This document shows, piece after piece, positions 25,565 to 34,940 of a stretch of DNA of 64,000 bases; within the stretch, counting starts at the first letter, position 1; each line of letters begins with the position of its first letter. Location of the stretch: positions 60,461 through 124,460 of the forward strand of contig CAYRQT010000003.1 in the NCBI GenBank assembly GCA_964426655.1, written 5' to 3'. The DNA comes from RGIG8306 sp964426655 (lineage in GTDB: Bacteria > Bacillota > Clostridia > Lachnospirales > Lachnospiraceae). Made by a program: the position numbers and the translations under genes. Below the pieces are notes generated by a model. It was not told where the DNA came from, searched no databases, and was given only the letters and a program-made list of their open reading frames with translations.

Positions 25565-26548
25565 TTACTTTGCTTTTTTCAGTTTCCTCTCTAGAAACTG
25601 TACGGTATAGATCCAGAGGTTCCACCAAAGTTCCAGCTGGATTTTCCAATAAGTGCCGACTTTTCCCTGCGCCGTAACTTTTCTGCACAGATGGAGCGTT
25701 CGCCAGCCCTCTTCCAGACCTTCATTATAGGCCTCTTCAAAACCTATTTTTTTAAAAAATCTTTTTTTCAGCCACATGCCTGTATACAGAGGCAATGCAT
25801 TTAGCAATTGTTGCCACATGGGCATGTTTTTAGCTAGCAGATACAGGTTGTTGCGAGCCGCCAGACGCACCTTAAAAGCATTGTACTTTGATCCGCTGGT
25901 TCCGCTCCCCACGTGATAGACCACTGCATTTGGACAATACACATTCTGATAGCCATAAATTCTGGCTCTATACCCCAGATCAATATCTTCAAGATAGGCA
26001 AAATGCATTTCATCAAACAAACCGATTTCGTCCAAAATAGACTTTCTGTAGAGGGCCGCCCCCGCACAGGCAGAAAATACCTGCACCTGTCTCCGGTATT
26101 TTTTTGCAGAATGGTCGATTCCCCTCTGAAATCCCCATCCCAGCACATTATATAAATCTCCCGCATCATCAATACGGTCCCGACGAATAAACTGAAGCAT
26201 TTTACTGCTGACGGAAAAGATTCGGGGAGACTTTTCAGCGCAATGAACCAATGCCTCCACAAAAGTCTCTGTAACCTCTGTGTCATTATTCAGCAAAAGC
26301 ACATAGGGGGTGTCTGCCATCCGAATGCCCGCATTTACCCCTCCCGCAAAGCCCAGATTCTCCTCCATGACCGCAATTTTCACTTCTGGAAAGTGTTCAC
26401 GAACGTATTCCACGCTTCCGTCTGTGGATGCATTGTCAATCATCAGGGTTTCAAAGAAAGCATATGTCTGCCTGCGCAAAGCCTGCAGGCATGTCTCCAG
26501 AAAATGGAGTCCATTGTAATTCGGAATAATCACCGTAACCTGTGTCAT
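25565..26548 (-). CDS. GT2 glycosyltransferase, rhamnosyltransferase-like
   Basis: 327 residues. GT-A fold of family 2: VIIPNYNGLHFLETCL at the N-terminus, MIDNASTDGS, and the metal-binding LLLNNDTEV. The C-terminal part resembles RfbN/WbbL-type rhamnosyltransferases and has no membrane helix. Nearby rfbC fits a rhamnose donor, but the acceptor and donor are inferred. It follows the ABC ATPase pseudogene closely. Confidence 0.88.
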   Translation of the reverse strand: MTQVTVIIPNYNGLHFLETCLQALRRQTYAFFETLMIDNASTDGSVEYVREHFPEVKIAVMEENLGFAGGVNAGIRMADTPYVLLLNNDTEVTETFVEALVHCAEKSPRIFSVSSKMLQFIRRDRIDDAGDLYNVLGWGFQRGIDHSAKKYRRQVQVFSACAGAALYRKSILDEIGLFDEMHFAYLEDIDLGYRARIYGYQNVYCPNAVVYHVGSGTSGSKYNAFKVRLAARNNLYLLAKNMPMWQQLLNALPLYTGMWLKKRFFKKIGFEEAYNEGLEEGWRTLHLCRKVTAQGKVGTYWKIQLELWWNLWIYTVQFLERKLKKAK

Positions 26549-26556
26549 ATTTCTCC

Positions 26557-27294
26557 TTACAGCCGATAAGCGTCACACACCTCGGCAGCGCTCCCCTGCA
26601 TTTTCACATTTCCATGTTCCAGCCAGATAACTTTACTGCACATATCCCGCACCTGCTGCAGATTATGGGAAACGAACAGCACCGTAGTGCCTCCGCTCAT
26701 CAGCTCCATCATCCTTTCATAACTTTTCTCCTGAAAATGCTCATCCCCTACAGAGAGGATTTCATCTACAATCAGAATTTCCGGCTCCACAACAGTGGCA
26801 ATGGAAAAGGCCAGCCGCATCAGCATGCCTGAGGACTAGTTGCGGATGGGATTGTCTATAAATGTCCCCAACTCTGAAAAATTCAGAATTTCATCAAATT
26901 TACTTTCCAGAAAAGCCTTGGAATACCCAAGTATGGCCCCATTTAGAAAAACATTTTCCCGGCCTGTCAGGTCATAATCAAATCCGGACCCCAGCTCCAG
27001 CATGGGGACAATGTTGCCATTGCGCAGGATTTTTCCCTCTGTAGGCTTCATAATGCCGGAAATCAGTTTCAGGACGGTGCTTTTTCCGGCTCCATTATGC
27101 CCCACAATGCCCACAACATCTCCCTTATCAATTTGGAAACTCACATCCCGCAGTGCCCAGAATTCATTGAACTTTATTTTGCCGCGCAGGAAGGAAGTGG
27201 CCATTTCTTTAATACTGGTAATGCGGTCATTGGCCAGAAGGAACCGCATAGACACGTGTTCCACCTGTATCATAATTTTTTTTGTCTCTTCCAC
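26557..27294 (-). pseudogene. Polysaccharide ABC exporter ATPase (Wzt-like), interrupted by TAG
   Basis: A 245-codon ATPase in a single frame except for a TAG at 26836-26838 (codon 153). Walker A GHNGAGKST (65-73) is upstream of it; the rest of the signature (SSGMLMRLAFS), Walker B LIVDEIL and HNLQQV switch are downstream. The TAG replaces the tyrosine that normally precedes SSGM in this family, so one base change from TAC or TAT explains it. With a true stop the protein would be inactive. Both halves show normal coding quality, which suggests a recent event, an assembly error or readthrough. It pairs with the permease upstream. Confidence 0.85.
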
Positions 27295-27303
27295 ACTTCT
27301 CTC

Positions 27304-28302
27304 CTAAATATATAAAACAAATTTGTCCTGGGTCTTCCTGAATACCAACCCTCCTGCCAGAAGCATAAGGACAGCAAATGCAATGCAGGCCACAAGACTG
27401 CCTGCAGTAGGCAGTGTCCGGCCAATGACCAGGGTTCGGATTAATGTGATATAATGATATAATGGGTTGAATAACTCCAACTTGGCCATCCAGGGGAAAA
27501 GAGGCTCTTTTCCATCCAGAGAGGTGGTGAAAATGGACAGATCATAAATGATGGGAGTGGCATACATCCAGATAGTGGATAACACGCTCCACAAAAACTC
27601 CACGTCGTGAAAAAACACCATCAGGCTGGAAAGCAAAAAGCCCATCCCAAGGGTAAAGAGAATCAGGAGTGCCAGGCAGACCGGCAACAACAGCAGGGCC
27701 CAGGAAGGATACACTTTGTTAACCGTTGCCACCAGCAAAAGGGGTACCATGGACAATACCATGTTGATGCTTGCAGAAAAGACCTTGGACATTGGGTAAA
27801 TATACTTTGGCACATACACCTTTGTGATCAAAGAGGCATTCCCTGTAATCGCCCGCAAGGCCTGATTGCAACAGTCATTAAACCCGCTGAAAAGCACGAT
27901 ACCTGTCAGCAGATACACCGCATAATGTTCAATATCCATTCTCATCAATGTGGAAAAGACCACATACTGCACCATCATCATCAGTAAAGGATTTAAAAAA
28001 CTCCAAAAGATACCCAGTACGGAGCGTTTGTATTTGGTCTTAAAATCTCGGCTAATCAGCTGAGACATAAGGAATTCGTATTTTCGAATGGTGCGCAGAA
28101 AAACGAGCCCCGCACAGTCCCTGCCTTTTCTGTGAAAATGCAGCAGTTTGACAGCATAGGCAATACATAAAAAAGCCAGAACAATGGTGGGCCACCTGAA
28201 CCGGCTGTCCATTCCAATGTAAATGAACAGGAAGACCACATAGGCCAGTGCAACGGCCAGCACCAAAAGCCACCTTCTGTTCAACGTCGTTTTACTATGC
28301 AT
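27304..28302 (-). CDS. Polysaccharide ABC exporter permease (Wzm-like, ABC-2 type)
   Basis: 332 residues. The ABC-2 domain (from about residue 90, LISRDFKTKYKRSVLGIFWS) has six membrane helices and is typical of O-antigen or teichoic-acid exporters (RfbA/TagG type). An N-terminal extension of about 80 residues adds two further helices. It overlaps rfbC by 8 bp and is followed by its ATPase gene 9 bp later, so the three are one unit. Substrate: a lipid-linked glycan, by family. Confidence 0.92.
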   Translation of the reverse strand: MHSKTTLNRRWLLVLAVALAYVVFLFIYIGMDSRFRWPTIVLAFLCIAYAVKLLHFHRKGRDCAGLVFLRTIRKYEFLMSQLISRDFKTKYKRSVLGIFWSFLNPLLMMMVQYVVFSTLMRMDIEHYAVYLLTGIVLFSGFNDCCNQALRAITGNASLITKVYVPKYIYPMSKVFSASINMVLSMVPLLLVATVNKVYPSWALLLLPVCLALLILFTLGMGFLLSSLMVFFHDVEFLWSVLSTIWMYATPIIYDLSIFTTSLDGKEPLFPWMAKLELFNPLYHYITLIRTLVIGRTLPTAGSLVACIAFAVLMLLAGGLVFRKTQDKFVLYI

Positions 28303-28849
28303 GGGTGAACTCCTTTAGTCCGCACCATTTCTGATCTTTATCTGAAATAATCAATTCCATGTCTTCTGCAATGGGCCATTCTACGCCGATTTCCGGATCG
28401 GACCATAACAACCCGCCTTCATCGCCGGGATGATAGAAATCCGTACATTTATAGGCAAACTCAGCCTCCTTAGACAGAACTAAGAAGCCATGGGCAAACC
28501 CTTCCGGAATATAAAACTGCTTCTTATTTTCCGCAGAAAGAGTTACGCCAAACCATTTTCCAAAAGTGTTGGAGCCTTTTCTCAAATCCACAGCTACGTC
28601 AAACACTTCTCCTCGGACAACTCTCACCAGCTTTCCCTGGGGAAATTCCTTCTGGAAATGCAGACCTCTTAGAACGCCCCGGGAGGACATGGATTGATTG
28701 TCCTGTACAAAGACCATATGCAAGCCCGCGTCTTCAAAGTCTTTCTTATTATAGGTTTCCATAAAATAGCCACGGCTATCATAAAATACCGTGGGCTCAA
28801 TGATGTATAAGCCTTCAATATTGCATGTCGTTACCTTGATTTTTCCCAT
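28295..28849 (-). CDS. rfbC: dTDP-4-dehydrorhamnose 3,5-epimerase
   Basis: 184 residues, the normal length. Third step of dTDP-L-rhamnose synthesis, cytoplasmic. Cupin fold with FYDSRGYFMETYNKKDFE, QDNQSMSSRGVLRGLHFQ (catalytic His), and IPEGFAHGFLVLS. The rfbA, rfbB and rfbD genes are not in the window. It overlaps the permease gene and has a promoter just upstream. Confidence 0.96.
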   Translation of the reverse strand: MGKIKVTTCNIEGLYIIEPTVFYDSRGYFMETYNKKDFEDAGLHMVFVQDNQSMSSRGVLRGLHFQKEFPQGKLVRVVRGEVFDVAVDLRKGSNTFGKWFGVTLSAENKKQFYIPEGFAHGFLVLSKEAEFAYKCTDFYHPGDEGGLLWSDPEIGVEWPIAEDMELIISDKDQKWCGLKEFTHA

Positions 28850-28884
28850 TTTTTACTCCTCCGGCCTGCCTAAACTCATTAGGT

Positions 28885-28912
28885 AGTATATCACACTTTA
28901 AATGATTGCCAA
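28885..28912 (-). promoter_or_regulatory. Internal promoter before rfbC
   Basis: Minus strand TTGGCA (28907-28912), 16-bp spacer, TATACT (28885-28890), about 36 bp before the rfbC start. It would allow rfbC, the exporter, the priming enzyme and LCP gene to be expressed apart from the upstream genes. Confidence 0.65.
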
Positions 28913-28957
28913 CTGCGTTCTGTAAAACTTAACATTATCTTCACAACTTGTTACATC

Positions 28958-29926
28958 TTAATGCAAATCCCTTTTTTTCGCCCAAAATCCTGGATTTGAG
29001 CTCCATCTCAGGCAAAGGGATCGGGGAAGATGCCGGTAGGCTTTTCCCAGTCTGTATCCCAGATATTTGCATCCGCTCTGGTACAGGAGCGGAAAAATCC
29101 ATAAGACCTGTCCATTTTTCCAGAGATAGGCAGCAGTCTTTCTGACTAGCCGCAACCCCTCTCCCTCTGCGGGGACGCCCTCAAACACCTGCGGAAACAT
29201 GCCATGGGAGACACCCAGATCAAAATTGCGCTTCAACTGCTGCTTCCCTGAATAGTGGTGACTATGTACCACAGTAGCGCGGGCCTCATATTGAATGGCG
29301 TAACCTGCTTCAATGACCCTTGCGCCGTAAATCATATCTTCATTAAAGATAGTATGATGGGGAAACCCGCCCAAGTCCAAATACACTTTCCTTTTCAGCA
29401 TAGAACATACATTGGAACAGAAAAAAGTCTTAATGCCTGTCACCGGTAAATCCTCTTTTTTCTGCAGATGTCCTTCTTTTGGATAATTGAACTGTCGGGT
29501 GAATGTTTCCAGAGGATCTGCCTGTTTCCTGGGAAGCTGTCTTCCATAACAGGCGGCCACTCCGGGAGACGCCAAAGCCCTGACCATATACTCTACCAAA
29601 TGCAGGGAAATCTCTTCCACATCCTGTGTAAGGAACAGCACATAATCCGCTCCGCTCTCCCGCATCATGGCATCCCTGGTTCCCCCATGATCAAAGGCTT
29701 CTTTGGAAATATGGGTCATCAGAATACGCTCTCCCTTTTCTCCCCTGTTCATCTTTTCTATCGCCTGCTGCAAAGCGTCTGGCCACCCAGATGAATCCGT
29801 ATTGGTAATATGGATCTGATGCACCGGATAGGACTGGTGCAGGAGCCGGTCCAATAGTTTCCCCATCTCCGGAGAGGGTTTGTAAGCCGGAATTGCCACA
29901 TCTACCGTTTTATTTTCATTCATCAT
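28958..29926 (-). CDS. GT2 glycosyltransferase, rhamnosyltransferase type
   Basis: 322 residues. AIPAYKPSPEMGKLLDRLL at the N-terminus, and the motif SKEAFDHGGTRDAMM followed by LFLTQDVEE, characteristic of rhamnosyltransferases such as RfbF/RgpB relatives. Cytoplasmic face, no clear membrane helix. It overlaps the flippase gene by 11 bp, so the two are translationally coupled. Confidence 0.88.
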   Translation of the reverse strand: MMNENKTVDVAIPAYKPSPEMGKLLDRLLHQSYPVHQIHITNTDSSGWPDALQQAIEKMNRGEKGERILMTHISKEAFDHGGTRDAMMRESGADYVLFLTQDVEEISLHLVEYMVRALASPGVAACYGRQLPRKQADPLETFTRQFNYPKEGHLQKKEDLPVTGIKTFFCSNVCSMLKRKVYLDLGGFPHHTIFNEDMIYGARVIEAGYAIQYEARATVVHSHHYSGKQQLKRNFDLGVSHGMFPQVFEGVPAEGEGLRLVRKTAAYLWKNGQVLWIFPLLYQSGCKYLGYRLGKAYRHLPRSLCLRWSSNPGFWAKKRDLH

Positions 29927-31198
29927 TTGCTTTCTCCCCTGCCTTTCCTGCTGCCTTTTTCAGCTCCCACAGCAAAACGATGCCAAACAGAATGACCTGA
30001 AGAAACATCAATGCCGTATAGGAAAGGCTGGCTCCCAGGAAACCTTTAAACCTCATCAGGAGGCGGGGCAGCCCAAGTGCCGTTAATGCCACAATAACGT
30101 AAACACCAAAAATTGCTTTTTGCCTGCGCATGACGGTCAGCCCGTAATACAGCAGAATGCCCCCTGCATTCAATCCTCCGCCTAGGATCAGCCAAAGCAG
30201 ATCCTGGGTATAGTCTGTCAGATCCACAGCATAAATGGCAGAAAGAACCGGAATCCCCAGAAGCCAGGCCCCAGCCAGACACACCAGGGTAAGAAGCGCA
30301 ACGCCGCCTAAAAGCCCTAGCATCCACACTGAAAATCTGCGCAATTTTTTCTGATGGTAGGTCATGGTCAGGGTTGTAAGCATGGGTTTGAATAAAAAGC
30401 CACTTACCAGATTAATAAAAGAAGTGGGCATGAACAGCGCCGTGAAAATATAATTATAGGCCGGCATGGAACGGTCCACTTCCAGACGAGCCGCCTGAAA
30501 AATATATATACACAAAAAGGCCCCCAATGCCAGAAAGGCCGTTTCCTGAAAAAGCTCACGGATCTTTTTTTTGCAAAATGAAGGCCTCACCGGCTTCTNN
30601 NNNNNNNNNNNNNNNNNNNNNNNNNNNNNNNNNCCAGACAACCTGTCAGGAACAATCCCAGGGAAGAAAGTAACACATTTTGCGTGATAATCAGAAGCAG
30701 TACAAAAGATATTCCGGAGAAAAGTGTCCTAAAAGACACTGATTTTCCAGAAAGATCCATTCTTCCTCTTTTCTGGAAAGCCCCTTCAAAAACGTCCGCC
30801 AGACCATCTGTCATCTTAAAGCAGCAAAGCAGCAGGATAAGGCTCATTCTCTGCCCGCTTCCCCCTGTAAACAGAAGATATACTACACTGCATAAAAGCA
30901 TCAGTCCACTGGTCAGAAGACGAAAAGAAAAATAATCAGAAAAACCATATTTTCCGGAAACATCTGTCACCTGAAAAGGCCTTACCTCAAAATAACCAAT
31001 TGTCAGAAACATCTGGGCAAGTGTAAAGGCAAAGGCAAAATCATTACTGGCGCTCTCCCCGATACTTCTTTGCACCTGAGAAACCAGCAGGATGGAAGCC
31101 AGTGCATAAATGGTGCTTCCTGCAATGTTCCAAATAAAATTTTTCTTTAGTTGAAGGGTGGATTCTGCCAGTATGGGGCTATTTTCCTGTGCTGCCAT
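29916..31198 (-). CDS. Polysaccharide flippase (Wzx-like), interrupted by a sequence gap
   Basis: One membrane protein split by 35 N at 30599-30633. Start at 31198 (MAAQENSPILAE), with GAGGAAG 7 nt before it; it overlaps the preceding small gene by 20 bp. Upstream of the gap about 188 residues with five or six helices are seen; downstream 220 more, including KKIRELFQETAFLALGAFL typical of the middle of Wzx/MATE-like flippases. Total about 430 residues fits. It moves lipid-linked repeat units across the membrane. Confidence 0.82.
30599..30633. other. Assembly gap inside the flippase gene
   Basis: 35 N. The two parts are in different frames across it, so its length is not reliable. Confidence 0.95.
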
Positions 31199-31565
31199 GA
31201 ACTTCCTCTTTGCCTTTCTCCACCTGGGTTCTTTCCCACTCCTCCCGCAGTAGTGCCAGTTCCTGGGCCAACTCTTTTGTCCGTCTGGAAGTCTGGGAGG
31301 CAATGGTGGTCAGTACAAAAGACATGATCAGCAAAAACACAATGGCCAGAAAATACAGCATGTTGATGGGAAGGGCAATGCCCAGCAATCGCGCACCGGA
31401 CTGCATGATTCCCGGAAAAAGATCCACCAGCACAACTCCCAGCCAGATTAAAAACCAGGGCAGAGCATAACGCAGCTCCAATTTGTTTCTGCGTATCATG
31501 TTCAGCATCCCAATAAGGCAGAGAGCTGCAACTGCCAACACCAAAATTCGAATTTGCCAAGACAT
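31179..31565 (-). CDS. DUF2304 family membrane protein
   Basis: 128 residues from the ATG at 31565, preceded by AAGGAG. Three membrane helices (about 3-22, 33-52, 63-85) and a charged coiled-coil tail (RRTKELAQELALLREEWERT). DUF2304 proteins are regularly found beside DPM1-like GT2 enzymes, as here (10-bp gap), and may help them at the membrane; the biochemical role is not known. It overlaps the flippase gene. Confidence 0.8.
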   Translation of the reverse strand: MSWQIRILVLAVAALCLIGMLNMIRRNKLELRYALPWFLIWLGVVLVDLFPGIMQSGARLLGIALPINMLYFLAIVFLLIMSFVLTTIASQTSRRTKELAQELALLREEWERTQVEKGKEEVHGSTGK

Positions 31566-31575
31566 ATACTTCTCC

Positions 31576-32265
31576 TTATTTTCGCAGACAGGCAATTAAT
31601 ATGGCCAGACTTACTTTGATCATGTAATATACCGATTTTTTGGGGGAAATGGATGATACTCCTGTTTCCCGCTGCTTCATGCGTACCGGTATTTCCTCCA
31701 CCTTCATTCCCTTTTTCAGGAGGGTCACTGTACTCTCCGGTTCCGGATAGTCCTTCGGATACTCTGCAGCAAACAGTTTCAGTACTTTTTTATTAACTAA
31801 ACGCAGGCCAGAGGTGGGGTCCGTTATTTTTTTCCGGGTCACCAGATAGATTAGTCCTGTAAAATAGCGAATGCCCACACGACGCATGCCGGAAGACTGA
31901 AACCCTTCTTTCCGGATAAAACGGGAGCCAATCACCATATCCGCTCCATTCCTCTTCATTTCCTCCACCATGGTCTCCAGGTACGCCGCATCGTGCTGCC
32001 CATCTCCGTCAAACTGAACCGCCAGATCATAACCATTTCTCAAAGCATACCTATATCCTGTCTGAACAGCGCCCCCAATGCCCAGATTCGTGGGCAGTTT
32101 CAGCACATGCAGGCCTTCCGCCTCGCAGACATCCAGTGTATCATCCGTGGAGCAGTCATTGACCACCACATAATCAAAAGAGGGGGCGTGTGTCTGCAAA
32201 TCTTGTACAGTTTTTACAATCCCCTCTCGTTCATTATACGCCGGGATAATGGCAATTTTTTTCAT
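31576..32265 (-). CDS. GT2 glycosyltransferase, dolichol/undecaprenyl-phosphate type
   Basis: 229 residues. AIIPAYNEREGI, VNDCSTDDTLDV, LPTNLGIGGAVQTG and the metal motif QFDGDGQHD are classic for DPM1-like enzymes that load a sugar onto polyprenyl phosphate. A C-terminal hydrophobic stretch may be peripheral. The DUF2304 protein downstream is its usual companion. Confidence 0.9.
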   Translation of the reverse strand: MKKIAIIPAYNEREGIVKTVQDLQTHAPSFDYVVVNDCSTDDTLDVCEAEGLHVLKLPTNLGIGGAVQTGYRYALRNGYDLAVQFDGDGQHDAAYLETMVEEMKRNGADMVIGSRFIRKEGFQSSGMRRVGIRYFTGLIYLVTRKKITDPTSGLRLVNKKVLKLFAAEYPKDYPEPESTVTLLKKGMKVEEIPVRMKQRETGVSSISPKKSVYYMIKVSLAILIACLRK

Positions 32266-32279
32266 GGGTCTGTTTTCTC

Positions 32280-33098
32280 CTATGCAAAAATCTGTAGATA
32301 CAGACGGTACAGTCGATTTCTGACCCGCCGCAGGAATACGCTTATCATGACCTCCCGGTCAGAGAGAGGAAGAATCCCCAGCTGCTGATGCTTTCTCACC
32401 AGCTTTTTATGTTCTGCCACATACACCTCCTGTTTTTCGCCCAGCATGGTTCCGGTGTTGGAATCATGCCGAATCCGGAAATCATTCAGTTCTCTGTGAA
32501 GCACATATACGTCGCCCCTGCATGCCAGCCCTATCCATAGATCAAAATCCAGAATATAGGTGAACGCCGGATCAAATCCGCCCAGTTCCAACGCAGTTGC
32601 TCTGGAAAAAAGCACATTGCAGGGTGCGCCAAAAAAATTATTCAACATGATGGACACTTTGGCCAGCTTTTTTCCATCTGCCTGACCAAAAACAGGCCAC
32701 CTTTTATAAGCACCCACCTTGCGGTTGTGCAAATCAATCAGGCTGGTATCACTGACCACCATCTGCACACCGGCTCTTTTCCGGATTGCCGCATATTCCC
32801 GGGCAATCGCATCCGGATGCAACAAATCATCTGCACACAACAGTTTCATGTACCTCCCCTGTGCCAGATGCAGGCATTTGTTCCAATTTCCTGTCATACC
32901 CAGGTTTTTCTCGTTGACCACCAGTCTGATCCGGGAATCCTGAAAACTTTTCACGATATCCACCGTATCATCTGCAGAACAGTCATCCACCACCACACAC
33001 TCAATAAATGGATAAGTTTGCTGTAATACGGACTGTATTGTCTCTCGGATATAAGCAGAACTGTTGTAAGTGGGGATGCATATACTGATGATTTCCAT
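32280..33098 (-). CDS. GT2 glycosyltransferase
   Basis: 272 residues from the ATG at 33098, with AGGAG 7 nt upstream; a GTG two codons earlier is less likely. Motifs ISICIPTYNSSAYIRETI, VDDCSADDTV, and MKLLCADDLLHPD as metal site. Sugar specificity unknown. It lies 10 bp after the fused nucleotidyltransferase/PLP gene. Confidence 0.88.
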   Translation of the reverse strand: MEIISICIPTYNSSAYIRETIQSVLQQTYPFIECVVVDDCSADDTVDIVKSFQDSRIRLVVNEKNLGMTGNWNKCLHLAQGRYMKLLCADDLLHPDAIAREYAAIRKRAGVQMVVSDTSLIDLHNRKVGAYKRWPVFGQADGKKLAKVSIMLNNFFGAPCNVLFSRATALELGGFDPAFTYILDFDLWIGLACRGDVYVLHRELNDFRIRHDSNTGTMLGEKQEVYVAEHKKLVRKHQQLGILPLSDREVMISVFLRRVRNRLYRLYLQIFA

Positions 33099-33108
33099 GG
33101 GCACACTC

Positions 33109-34923
33109 CTAAATCAGCACTTCCTCCAGTGCCTTAAGTATATAGGCATTTTCCTCATCTGTTTTAACAGACAGGCGAACATAACTTTTGCCAGAAAATC
33201 CGGCTTTTGTGGACAAATCCTTAATGAGAATATTGTACCGGTTCAAAAGGATATCTGCCAGCTGTCCTGAACTCATGCCATTAGTCAGCTCGCAGAGCAC
33301 ATAATTGGCCTGGGACGGGAACACCCTGAGTCCCTGTACTTTTCCAAGTTTATTCAGAAACCTGGTGCGTACCCCCATAAAACGGGACATGGCTTCCTCA
33401 TATTCCTCTTTATATTTTTCAATAATCTGCATGTAGTATTCTGCAAAGGAATTAATGTTCCAGATGGCCACATCCTTTTTCATAAAAGCAATAAGATTTC
33501 GATCTGCGGTAGCCAGAATACCCAGGCGCAGTCCCGGCACTCCAAATGATTTGGAAATACTCTTTAAAACAATCAATGCAGGATGTTCTTCCAGCAACTC
33601 CTGCTCTAAAAGGCTCTGCCTTTCAGGCACATCGGCAAAATCCACAAAGGACTCGTCCACAATCAGACGGCAGCCTTTATTCTGCGCCCACCTGGCCGTC
33701 CTTAGCAGGTCTTTGCGCTCTATAAAATGGCCGGAGGGATTATCCGGATTAATCAGAATCAGCGCCTCTATATCAATTCCCTGGTAATAGGCCATCACTT
33801 CATCCACATTATAGGTGAAATCCTTGTCCAGCGCAGGATAGGGCAGGATATCCTCTTCTTTTTTTCGATGAGGATATTCTTCAAACGTAGGATAAATCAT
33901 GCCGATCTTCCCCGGAAGATTTTCCATAAGGGATTTAATCAGCTCTGCCGTCCCATTCCCTACGACTACCTGTTCCCGACGCAACCCGAAATATTTGGCC
34001 GCCAAAAGGCTGTTTACCTGCATGCCGGATGGGTATTCCCGCACCAGCGTCTCGAAATTGGCCTTCATTTCATCCATAAATCTCTCGTTGGGGAAAAAAG
34101 GATTTACCAGATAGCAGAAATCATACATAGCAGGATAGCGCCAGTAACCACCGTATCGACTCATATACAGCTTCACTTTGGCAGGCCCTTGGGCAAACAG
34201 TGTTTCTGCGATATCCAGATCCTGAATGTCATTGATCTCGTACCAGCATTCTCCTTCCAATGGAATAGCCTTTATAAGCGCTTTATCTTCCAGGGCCACC
34301 ACCTTAAGCAAGGATTCATAATACTGATTATTGCCCCAGACACCGCAATAGGCCGTTAAGAAAGGCACATAACAATTTTCCAGAAACGCTTTGTCAAACT
34401 TATAGATATTTACTGTCTTAAAATATTCTTTCTGTTCCTGGTATCGAAAATTCAGAGAGCTTACAAAATGTCTGATATAGCCATTTTCATCCAGGGAAAC
34501 TACTGCACCGTTCATCCAGCACTCCGGACGAGCCACCAAAGCTGCACAGCCATATGGCTCCGCCAGTAATTTATCCAGAACAGCCTGCTCAAAAACAGAG
34601 TCTGATTCTAACACAATGCTGTCCTCTTCCAGGAGAGCATCGCGTACAGTATACAGGGAATAAATGTTGTTGGTGGCGGCATAATGATCATTGACACGGC
34701 ACTCCACCGGTGTATGCAGGGGAATACCTTCCACATGGGCCATTAAAGCTTCTTTCTGATATCCCGTTACCAGAATGATTCGGCTAAGACCACACTGATC
34801 CAGTGCCATTAACGTGCGTTCAATCAGGGTAACTCCCCCCACTTCTACCATGCATTTGGTTCTGTCCGCCGTCAGCTCCCGCAATCTTTTCCCCATTCCT
34901 GCTGCCAGTATTATTGCCTGCAT
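33109..34923 (-). CDS. Fused nucleotidyltransferase / PLP-dependent enzyme
   Basis: 604 residues, two domains. Residues 1-240 are a LicC/MobA-like nucleotidyltransferase (ILAAGMGKRLRELT, TKCMVEVGG, LESDSVF) that would activate a small phosphate ester with CTP. Residues about 255-604 are a class I/II fold-type I PLP enzyme close to HisC and CobD: VVGNGTAELI, INPDNPSGHFI, DESFVDFAD, and the PLP lysine K458 in KSISKSFGVPGLRLG. CobD relatives decarboxylate phospho-amino acids and HisC relatives transaminate phospho-ketols. The fusion could make and activate a phosphoethanolamine- or phosphoserinol-like group. LicD, a second nucleotidyltransferase and a HAD phosphatase are adjacent. The product is inferred, not shown. 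Confidence 0.8.
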   Translation of the reverse strand: MQAIILAAGMGKRLRELTADRTKCMVEVGGVTLIERTLMALDQCGLSRIILVTGYQKEALMAHVEGIPLHTPVECRVNDHYAATNNIYSLYTVRDALLEEDSIVLESDSVFEQAVLDKLLAEPYGCAALVARPECWMNGAVVSLDENGYIRHFVSSLNFRYQEQKEYFKTVNIYKFDKAFLENCYVPFLTAYCGVWGNNQYYESLLKVVALEDKALIKAIPLEGECWYEINDIQDLDIAETLFAQGPAKVKLYMSRYGGYWRYPAMYDFCYLVNPFFPNERFMDEMKANFETLVREYPSGMQVNSLLAAKYFGLRREQVVVGNGTAELIKSLMENLPGKIGMIYPTFEEYPHRKKEEDILPYPALDKDFTYNVDEVMAYYQGIDIEALILINPDNPSGHFIERKDLLRTARWAQNKGCRLIVDESFVDFADVPERQSLLEQELLEEHPALIVLKSISKSFGVPGLRLGILATADRNLIAFMKKDVAIWNINSFAEYYMQIIEKYKEEYEEAMSRFMGVRTRFLNKLGKVQGLRVFPSQANYVLCELTNGMSSGQLADILLNRYNILIKDLSTKAGFSGKSYVRLSVKTDEENAYILKALEEVLI

Positions 34924-34940
34924 ATTGCTCCAATCCTTTC

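Noticed and set aside
18301..26838. Reassignment of TAG as a sense codon in this organism
   Set aside because: The transposase is already decayed, the expected residues differ (Gly-like and Tyr), and normal genes in the window use TAG as a true stop (for example 14244-14246).
29916..31198. Two separate small membrane proteins in place of a flippase
   Set aside because: The split falls on 35 N and the combined length and topology fit one Wzx-like protein.
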